Shown: positions 1 through 4,907 of the stretch, in pieces | How positions within the stretch are numbered: position 1 is the stretch's first letter | Layout: each line of letters opens with the position of its first letter | Assembly (NCBI GenBank): GCA_902797705.1 | Contig: CADBTX010000169.1 | Coordinates: forward strand, 1-10,593 | Origin: an uncultured Lachnospiraceae bacterium | GTDB lineage: Bacteria; Bacillota; Clostridia; Lachnospirales; Lachnospiraceae | Direction of reading: 5' to 3' | Length of the DNA stretch: 10,593 nucleotides | Notes under the pieces: model-generated | Databases searched by the model: none | What the model saw: the letters and a program-made list of their open reading frames with translations, nothing else | What the model was told of the DNA's origin: nothing | Translations under genes and position numbers: made by a program

Positions 1-395
1 TCATCCATTATCTTCTGGGACCTTACGTTATAGGATTTACGGTCCACTGTATGGATCGCTGTTAAAGGCTCACGGCCGATAAAGAGATTCTCTGCTACCG
101 AAAGATTGGGGCAGAGATTAACCTCCTGATAAACTGTAGAAATACCGACATTCTGGGCATCTCTTGTAGAATGGTTCCTGACCGGTCCCTCTATACCATC
201 GATATGGATCTCACCGGCCTCAAAATCATTGATACCTGTCAGACATTTGATAAGCGTGGATTTCCCTGCTCCGTTTTCACCCATAAGGGCGTGTATCTCA
301 CCTTTACGAAGCGTGAAGTCCACATTTTCCAGTGCTTTTACCCCCGGGAAGGTCATACTTATACCGCGGGCTGTGAGTACTACATTGTCTTCCAT
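1..395 (-). CDS. Sugar ABC transporter ATP-binding protein, N-terminal part (cut by window edge)
   Basis: Only the first 131 codons are present; the gene continues beyond position 1. It encodes the cytoplasmic ATPase of a monosaccharide ABC importer of the RbsA/MglA/XylG/YtfR class, which normally has two fused nucleotide-binding domains in about 500 residues. Visible signals are a Walker A motif GENGAGKST at residues 39-47 and a Q-loop at Q90 followed by [20 protein letters not shown], a stretch typical of the YtfR-like subgroup. The Walker B and signature motifs lie outside the window. The start is supported by AAAGGAG seven bases before ATG. It lies 94 bp downstream of the YtfQ-like binding-protein gene, so the two very likely form one transporter, probably for arabinose or a related sugar given the neighbouring araR and araK. 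A terminator-like hairpin in the gap probably lowers its expression relative to the binding protein. Family is secure; substrate is inferred. Confidence 0.93.
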   Translation of the reverse strand, partial: MEDNVVLTARGISMTFPGVKALENVDFTLRKGEIHALMGENGAGKSTLIKCLTGINDFEAGEIHIDGIEGPVRNHSTRDAQNVGISTVYQEVNLCPNLSVAENLFIGREPLTAIHTVDRKSYNVRSQKIMD

Positions 396-435
396 GCACT
401 GTCTCCTTTCCTTTAAGAATACTGACTCCCTACCT

Positions 436-475
436 TTTGAAAAGGGGAGCCCTTTTAGCCGGGGCTCCCCTGGTT
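436..475 (-). terminator. Terminator-like hairpin between binding-protein and ATPase genes
   Basis: A perfect 10-bp inverted repeat, AGGGGAGCCC (443-452) with GGGCTCCCCT (462-471), encloses a 9-nt loop and is followed on the minus strand by a short T-run. On the plus strand the arms are followed by GGTTTTTAG, so it could act in both directions. Its place just after the binding-protein stop codon fits a partial terminator or mRNA-stabilising stem, as often found between a highly expressed binding protein and its membrane components. Confidence 0.75.
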
Positions 476-489
476 TTTAGAGGTTCAGA

Positions 490-1674
490 TTAATACTGAG
501 CTTCGATTACTTCGTCAGTAACCTCGATCATCTTCTGTGCGTTTCCATCAACAGAGAAGTCTACGATCTGATCAGGAAGTGCATACCAGTTATCGGGAAC
601 GAGGATCTGCTTCTCAGGTGTTCCGCCTGACTGAAGAGTCTGGATAACTCCCTCAACTGTAGGAGCTGCAAGAGGGTTACACTCGAAGTCAGCAGTGATC
701 TTTCCGGCCTGAACTTCCTTAAGACCTGCAGTACATGCATCATAAGAGATAAGGATTACATCGTTGCCGGGGCCATACTTAACACCAGCGTTGTCCATAG
801 CTGTCATAGCACCGAATGCTTCGTTATCGTTCTCGCAAACTACAACGTTGAACTTGCCTGCATAAGACTTGCAGTATGACTCCATAACCTGCTGTCCGCC
901 TTCTTCTGTGAAGTCACCGGTCTGCTTGTCAAGGATTGTCCAGCCTTCTCTGTCAGCGATCTCTGAGAATCCGTCTGTACGTCCGATCTGTGCGGAAGAA
1001 CCGGTTGTTCCCTGGATGATAAGAGCGTTGATCTCCTTGATGCCCTGCTTCTCAGCATAAGCCTTGAGCCATTCGCCTGCTGCCTTACCTTCTGTAAGGA
1101 AGTCAGATCCTACCCATGAAACATACTTGTCGGAATCGTCGATAGTTCTGTCGATAACGATTACAGGGATTCCTGCGTCATCGCACTCTGTAAGAACTGT
1201 ATCCCAACCTGTTGAAACGATGGGGTCGATGATGATGTAGTCAACACCCTGCTCGATGAATCCACGAACTGCCTCAAGCTGTGCAGCTGAGTCATTGTCG
1301 CAGTCAACGAAGCTTAAGTTGTAGCCGTTTGCCTCTGAGAATACGTCCTGAGCTGACTTTGTGGAAGCTGTTCTCCAGTCAGACTCGTGTCCAACCTGTG
1401 CGAAACCAACGTTGATAACGTCGCCTGATCCGCCTGCTGCTTCCTGAACTTCCTCTGCTGCCTCCTCAACAGTTGCTGCAGTGTCTGCTGCTGCATCTGC
1501 TGCTGCGTCAGCGGTCTCTTCAACCTTCTCCTCTGCTGCGGCTGCTGTATCTGCTGCTGCGTCAGCGGTCTGTGCTGCAGTGTCTGCTGCCTGCTGTGCT
1601 GCTCCGCCACAACCAGCTATTGTAGCTGCAACGAAAGCTGCGGTTAAAAGTACGCTTAAAATCTTACGCTTCAT
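490..1674 (-). CDS. YtfQ-like sugar-binding lipoprotein of an ABC transporter
   Basis: A 394-residue extracellular solute-binding lipoprotein, anchored in the membrane and delivering a sugar to the ABC importer encoded just downstream. Residues 1-22 form a lipoprotein signal peptide with lipobox IAGC, the lipidated cysteine being C22. Residues 23-85 are an unusual acidic, alanine-rich tether (A, E, D, T, Q) encoded by internal DNA repeats. From about 87 the type I periplasmic-binding-protein fold begins: VINVGFAQVGHESDWR closely matches the start of mature E. coli YtfQ, and later stretches (GFIEQGVDYIIIDPIVSTGW, IQGTTGSSAQIGR, SGDFTEEGG-type) follow the same family. E. coli YtfQ binds galactofuranose; family members elsewhere serve arabinose and other sugars. 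Next to araR and araK, an arabinose-type ligand is the best guess but is inference. The start is fixed by GGGAGGA six bases before ATG. The gene has its own promoter and is followed by a terminator-like hairpin. Confidence 0.93.
   Translation of the reverse strand: MKRKILSVLLTAAFVAATIAGCGGAAQQAADTAAQTADAAADTAAAAEEKVEETADAAADAAADTAATVEEAAEEVQEAAGGSGDVINVGFAQVGHESDWRTASTKSAQDVFSEANGYNLSFVDCDNDSAAQLEAVRGFIEQGVDYIIIDPIVSTGWDTVLTECDDAGIPVIVIDRTIDDSDKYVSWVGSDFLTEGKAAGEWLKAYAEKQGIKEINALIIQGTTGSSAQIGRTDGFSEIADREGWTILDKQTGDFTEEGGQQVMESYCKSYAGKFNVVVCENDNEAFGAMTAMDNAGVKYGPGNDVILISYDACTAGLKEVQAGKITADFECNPLAAPTVEGVIQTLQSGGTPEKQILVPDNWYALPDQIVDFSVDGNAQKMIEVTDEVIEAQY
1474..1590 (-). repeat. Direct repeats encoding the Ala-rich tether of the binding protein
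   Basis: A 23-bp segment at 1495-1517 recurs exactly at 1549-1571 (period 54 bp, 18 codons), and an 18-bp segment at 1474-1491 recurs at 1573-1590 (period 99 bp, 33 codons). Both periods are multiples of three, so changes in copy number would keep the reading frame. The encoded peptide repeats units such as TADAAAD. The pattern suggests growth of the tether by slippage or unequal recombination. Confidence 0.85.
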
Positions 1675-1755
1675 GTTATTTCCTCCCTTAGAAATATTGA
1701 TCCATACGGACCGTTAATTGTATCGCAAAACGCGTCTACCGCGCTATGCACTATA

Positions 1756-1784
1756 ATAATATCTCCACGTTCACGAATTTGCAA
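1756..1784 (-). promoter_or_regulatory. Sigma-A-like promoter of the binding-protein gene
   Basis: On the minus strand TTGCAA (1784-1779) is separated by 17 bp from TATTAT (1761-1756), matching the sigma-A consensus at four and five of six positions. Transcription would start near 1749, giving a leader of about 75 nt before the ATG at 1674. This gives the transporter a promoter independent of araR-araK, although no terminator is visible after araK and read-through is also possible. Confidence 0.6.
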
Positions 1785-1790
1785 CAGATA

Positions 1791-1822
1791 TGAACAAATC
1801 TTAAACAAATCGTAAACATTTG
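1791..1822 (-). promoter_or_regulatory. Three 11-bp-phased repeats upstream of the transporter promoter
   Basis: Written on the plus strand, TGAACAAATC (1791), TAAACAAATC (1802) and TAAACATTTG (1813) start exactly 11 bp apart. The shared core is TRAACA. They end about 7 bp before the -35 element, where activators usually bind, and 11-bp phasing places all three on one face of the helix. The third copy is weaker and begins before the araK stop region ends. Regulator unknown; could also be an intrinsically bent AT-rich upstream element. Confidence 0.45.
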
Positions 1823-1830
1823 ATGAGGGT

Positions 1831-3423
1831 TCACCAGTCCATAGCACTTATCGCTGCCTTCTCCACCTCGATAGCCTTCTTATAATTCTCAATAAACTTC
1901 TCATATCCCTCCACATCGGCCTTATCGGGATCGATGGTGGAACCGGTGAGATTCGCAAATATCTCCTTATCCAGGAACTCCTCCAGCTTCATGCCGTTTC
2001 CTTTTACAACGAAAGCTGCAAGAAGGGCCATTCCCCAGGGTCCGCCTTCGCTGGCAGTATCCATGCAGGTCACGGGAGCGTTGAGTGCGGCTGCGAGATA
2101 GCTCTGTGCCACGCCCTTTTGTGTAAAGAGTCCGCCGTGCCCCGTTATCCTGTCGATGGCAGCATGTTCTTCCTTGATAAGTATATCCATTCCGATCTTA
2201 ACCGCACCGAATGAGGTGTAGATATGCGACCTCATAAAGTTTGCAAGATTGAACTTACTGTCAGGCATATAGGCCAGAATGGGACGTCCTTCGTTCAAGT
2301 GGGTAACACCCTCTCCCGAATAATATCCGTAGGACATAACTCCGCCGCAGTCCTTGTCGCCCTTCATGGACTCTCCGAAGAGAGTATCAAATATGGTCTT
2401 CTCCTCAAGAGGGCTTCCTGCCTTCTCTGCGAACTCCTTAAAGATACTTACCCATGCATTGATATGGGTGGTACCGTTATTTGCGTGGCTCATTGCTACG
2501 GGAAGTCCGGTAGGAGTGGTGACCATGTCGATCTCCCTGTAGACCTTTGACAGAGGCTTCTCCATAACAAGCATCGCGAATGTGGAAGTACCTGCGGATA
2601 CGTTACCGGTCCTGGGGCCCACAGCATTTGTAGCCACCATTCCCGTTCCGGCGTCACCCTCAGAGGGAGCAACAGGTATTCCAGCCTCCAGATCTCCGCT
2701 GGGATCGATCCACTTTGCACCTTCCGCTGTTAAGGTTCCCGCCTTTTCTCCGGCTACCAGAACCTTGGGAAGGATATCCTTCACCTTCCAGGGATAACCC
2801 TTGTCCTTTATCAGCTCGTCAAAAGCATCAACCATCTTCTGGTCATAATCGTTGGTGGAGGAATCGATGGGGAAGATACCGGAAGCATCTCCGACTCCCG
2901 CATTCTTCTCTCCCGTTATCATCCATGTAGCATAGGAATCAAGGGTAGTACAGAAATCGATGTCCTTTACAAAAGGCTCATCATCAAGTACGAACTGATA
3001 GAGATGTGAAATGGTCCATCTCAAGGGAATATTGAAATCAAAGAGATCAGTCAGTTTATCGGCTGCAGCCTGGGTATTGGAATTTCTCCATGTCTGGAAA
3101 GGAGAAAGAAGCTTTCCGTCCTTATCCAGTGCGATGATACCGTGCATCATGGCGCTTATTCCCAGAGCCCCGTACTTTGTCACCTTTGCAACGCCGTACT
3201 TTTCCTTTATATCAGATACCAGCTTCTTATAGCAGTCCTGTATGCCTTCAGTCACCTCGTCCATTCCATAGGTCCAGATGCCGTCACGAAGGCTGTTTTC
3301 CCATCTGTGGGAGCCCTTGGCAAGAACATTTCCCTTGAAGTCCGTAAGCACCGCTTTGATATTGGTCGAACCGAACTCAATACCGAGGGCTGTCTGTCCG
3401 CTTTCAATAAGTTCTTTACTCAT
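1831..3423 (-). CDS. araK: FGGY-family sugar kinase, probable L-ribulokinase
   Basis: A 530-residue cytoplasmic carbohydrate kinase. FGGY kinases phosphorylate sugars with ATP using two actin-like domains. Visible motifs are the phosphate-1 loop GIEFGSTNIKAV (14-25), SAMMHG (90-95), the segment SEGDAGTGMVATNAV (254-268) with D257 as the likely catalytic base, GNVSAGTS (273-280), and the ATP-site stretches GHGGLFTQKG (428-437) and ASEGGPWGMALLAAF (457-471). The sequence belongs to the long clostridial group often labelled xylulokinase. In Clostridium acetobutylicum a member of this group was reported as a non-orthologous ribulokinase, AraK, in the arabinose regulon. Lying 21 bp downstream of araR supports that role here: L-ribulose to L-ribulose 5-phosphate. 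The ribosome site AAGGAG sits rather far (about 12 nt) from the ATG. Kinase family is certain; the ribulose specificity is inferred from context and homology, and xylulokinase remains the alternative. Confidence 0.9.
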   Translation of the reverse strand: MSKELIESGQTALGIEFGSTNIKAVLTDFKGNVLAKGSHRWENSLRDGIWTYGMDEVTEGIQDCYKKLVSDIKEKYGVAKVTKYGALGISAMMHGIIALDKDGKLLSPFQTWRNSNTQAAADKLTDLFDFNIPLRWTISHLYQFVLDDEPFVKDIDFCTTLDSYATWMITGEKNAGVGDASGIFPIDSSTNDYDQKMVDAFDELIKDKGYPWKVKDILPKVLVAGEKAGTLTAEGAKWIDPSGDLEAGIPVAPSEGDAGTGMVATNAVGPRTGNVSAGTSTFAMLVMEKPLSKVYREIDMVTTPTGLPVAMSHANNGTTHINAWVSIFKEFAEKAGSPLEEKTIFDTLFGESMKGDKDCGGVMSYGYYSGEGVTHLNEGRPILAYMPDSKFNLANFMRSHIYTSFGAVKIGMDILIKEEHAAIDRITGHGGLFTQKGVAQSYLAAALNAPVTCMDTASEGGPWGMALLAAFVVKGNGMKLEEFLDKEIFANLTGSTIDPDKADVEGYEKFIENYKKAIEVEKAAISAMDW

Positions 3424-3444
3424 TCCTTGCTGATACTCCTTTCT

Positions 3445-4530
3445 TTAAGCCAGTTTTTTTATGGAATCCCTGAGAACCGGTTGTGAGGCGAACATATAGC
3501 TGGCATCAAACCCCGGGTCTTCGATCATCCTGATAAGATTTTCCGCTGTCTTCCTCCCCAGTTCCTCCTTCGGATGTATGAAGGAAGTAAAGGGGATCTG
3601 GCACATTCTGGAAAGATCCGAGTCATCAAAACTCACAACCGACAGATCTTCCGGAACTCTTATATTGGACGCGGCGCACATGTTTATCAGCTGGAAAGCA
3701 GCCTCATCGTTGTAGCACACAACCGCTGTGCAGCCCTTAAGTCTTTCAAATATGTAATCCTTGATGAGACTCAGATTCGAAAGAACTCCCGTATCTATCC
3801 AGATCACTCTCCCGGCATCGGGCCTTAAATGGGCTTCCAGAAGAGCCTTGTTATATCCGTTATACCTGTGGTGTCCCTGGCCGTCATCGCATTTGAAAAG
3901 TCCGGCGATCTTACGGTGTCCGTTCTTTATCAAAAGCTCCGTAGCACTCTTTGCCGCCGAATCGTCATCCATCCTGACGCAGGGCATATGCAGTGAATGA
4001 TAGGAGGCGTTAAAGAACAGGATCGGGATCCCTCGCCTTGCGATCTCCCTGTAATATTTCATATTTGAATTGGGCAGGGCGCTCTTGCTGGGTTCCGCTA
4101 TGAGACCGTCTATATCGTTCTTCGAAAGCAGGCTCTCCAAGATATCCGCTTCCTGGGAGATACGGTCATCTGTGAAAAACAACTGGGTGGTATAGCCCTG
4201 TCCGGAAAGCACCGTCTCTATCCCCTTAAGTGTGGGAGGAAAGATGTAACTGTCGATATATGTACTCATAACAGCCACATTCATGTGCTTTTCACGGCGT
4301 ATCCCCTGTATCCTGTCGCCGATATAGGTCCCGCTGCCCTGCACCCTGGTAAGGATCTTATCCTTTTCAAGTTCCGAGGTGGCTCTCCTGACCGTCTGAC
4401 GGCTCAGGCCAAACTGCTGTGACAGTTCCTTTTCCGATTTTATCCTGTCGCCATACTTCAAAGCACCCGACTCGATATTTTCTTTAATCCAGTCTATGAC
4501 GAGCTGGTACTTCGGATCCTGAAGCGACAT
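3445..4530 (-). CDS. araR: AraR-type arabinose repressor (GntR head, LacI-type body)
   Basis: A 361-residue transcription factor. Residues 7-71 are a GntR winged helix-turn-helix, with recognition segment QQFGLSRQTVRRATSEL (39-55) and wing VQGSGTYIG. Residues about 82-355 are a periplasmic-binding-protein-like effector domain. It is very close to Bacillus subtilis AraR: STYIDSYIFP, IDGLIAEPSKSAL, NASY, KCDDGQGHHRYNG, CYNDEAA and SFDDSDLSR all have clear counterparts. AraR represses arabinose genes and is released by L-arabinose. The gene heads an operon with araK, 21 bp downstream. I chose the ATG at 4530 (MSLQDPKYQ) because it fits the family's N-terminus and has GAGAGGG just upstream. The frame stays open up to an ATG at 4692, adding 54 residues, but those codons fall in a hairpin-rich leader and the extension lacks resemblance to any GntR domain. 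Two operator-like sites at its promoter suggest autoregulation. Confidence 0.93.
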   Translation of the reverse strand: MSLQDPKYQLVIDWIKENIESGALKYGDRIKSEKELSQQFGLSRQTVRRATSELEKDKILTRVQGSGTYIGDRIQGIRREKHMNVAVMSTYIDSYIFPPTLKGIETVLSGQGYTTQLFFTDDRISQEADILESLLSKNDIDGLIAEPSKSALPNSNMKYYREIARRGIPILFFNASYHSLHMPCVRMDDDSAAKSATELLIKNGHRKIAGLFKCDDGQGHHRYNGYNKALLEAHLRPDAGRVIWIDTGVLSNLSLIKDYIFERLKGCTAVVCYNDEAAFQLINMCAASNIRVPEDLSVVSFDDSDLSRMCQIPFTSFIHPKEELGRKTAENLIRMIEDPGFDASYMFASQPVLRDSIKKLA

Positions 4531-4545
4531 AAACCCTCTCAAATG

Positions 4546-4683
4546 ATCTATGACATGTATACATAGATTCTTGTTTTTCATCAGAAAAACAAGAATCGTA
4601 ATTGACCAGACGGTCAGCTTGCTGACCGGCGTGTCCGGCGAAGCCGGATTCTTGCGGATAATTTCCTCTTTCATCCGCAAGAA
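4546..4683 (-). promoter_or_regulatory. Hairpin-packed leader of the araR mRNA
   Basis: Five inverted repeats fill this stretch, listed in transcription order. (A) 11 bp, 4673-4683 with 4649-4659, 13-nt loop. (B) 6 bp, 4643-4648 with 4634-4639, 3-nt loop, directly abutting A. (C) 7 to 8 bp, 4621-4628 with 4611-4618, CAAG loop. (D) a perfect 14 bp, 4584-4597 with 4566-4579, 4-nt loop. (E) 7 bp, 4562-4568 with 4546-4552, sharing three bases with D so the two compete at their edges. The araR ribosome site (4534-4540) follows E by five bases. No long T-run follows any stem, so a classic terminator is not evident. It could be a cis-acting RNA or an inserted hairpin repeat element. The stems are plain in the sequence; a function is unproven. 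Confidence 0.6.
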
Positions 4684-4701
4684 GTCATACATATCTCAAA
4701 T

Positions 4702-4715
4702 ATGTACAGTCAACT
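4702..4715 (-). promoter_or_regulatory. Candidate AraR operator 2, just after the transcription start
   Basis: The minus strand reads GTTGACTGTACATATTTG from 4714, sharing GTTGACT(T)GTAC and ATTTG with the first site and in the same orientation. The two sites are offset by about 40 bp, near four helical turns, similar to the in-phase operator pairs used cooperatively by Bacillus AraR. Confidence 0.5.
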
Positions 4716-4725
4716 TATACTTGGA

Positions 4726-4754
4726 ATTATGTACCAAATGACCGTACAAGTCAA
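4726..4754 (-). promoter_or_regulatory. Sigma-A promoter of araR
   Basis: On the minus strand TTGACT (4754-4749) and CATAAT (4731-4726) are 17 bp apart, each matching the sigma-A consensus at five of six bases. Transcription would begin near 4719, leaving a leader of roughly 190 nt before the chosen araR start. An operator-like sequence occupies the -35 and spacer. The remaining DNA between here and the hairpin at 4818-4851 shows nothing I recognise. Confidence 0.75.
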
Positions 4755-4755
4755 C
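4742..4755 (-). promoter_or_regulatory. Candidate AraR operator 1, inside the promoter
   Basis: The minus strand reads GTTGACTTGTACGGTCATTTG around 4755-4735. The TTGTACG core matches a half of the known Bacillus AraR operator (ATTTGTACGTACAAAT). It overlaps the -35 and spacer, so binding would block RNA polymerase. Confidence 0.5.
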
Positions 4756-4817
4756 ATTTTACGGCAAAATTATCAATTTCAACAGATTTGCTATGTTGGA
4801 TTTGTATCATTTTACTA

Positions 4818-4851
4818 AAATACCCTGTACCATTTTCGGTACAGGGTATTT
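4818..4851 (-). terminator. Hairpin terminator after the kinase operon
   Basis: A perfect 14-bp inverted repeat, 4818-4831 with 4838-4851, with a 6-nt loop. The minus-strand 3' arm ends GGGTATTT followed by TAG. It lies 57 bp after the stop codon of the DegV-fused kinase and upstream of the araR promoter, insulating the two units. A weaker GC-rich stem followed by CTTTTTC at about 4884-4903 lies just before it and may assist. Confidence 0.75.
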
Positions 4852-4907
4852 GTATGATCTGTTCGCGTCTGTCCGGTGACGTGAAAAAGCCGGCGCCTTC
4901 CGGAATT

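Noticed and set aside
1474..1590. CRISPR or mobile repeat array
   Set aside because: The repeats are in-frame, GCT/GCA-codon-rich and inside a coding region, with no spacer pattern.
1481..1717. Ala/Ser-rich open frame on the plus strand
   Set aside because: It is the complement of the repeat-encoded tether; low complexity on one strand yields low-complexity frames on the other.
1690..1720. Possible third AraR site (ACGGTCCGT) in the leader of the binding-protein gene
   Set aside because: It is a short odd palindrome sharing only ACGGTC with the operator in the araR promoter and lacks the TGTAC core; too weak to call.
1790..1830. CcpA catabolite-repression (cre) site around TGTTTACGATTTG
   Set aside because: It fails too many of the conserved cre positions to be supported.
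4818..4851. AraR operator based on the TGTACC/GGTACA content of the hairpin
   Set aside because: The 14-bp stem, 6-nt loop and position after the kinase stop codon fit a terminator; the TGTAC similarity is probably incidental.
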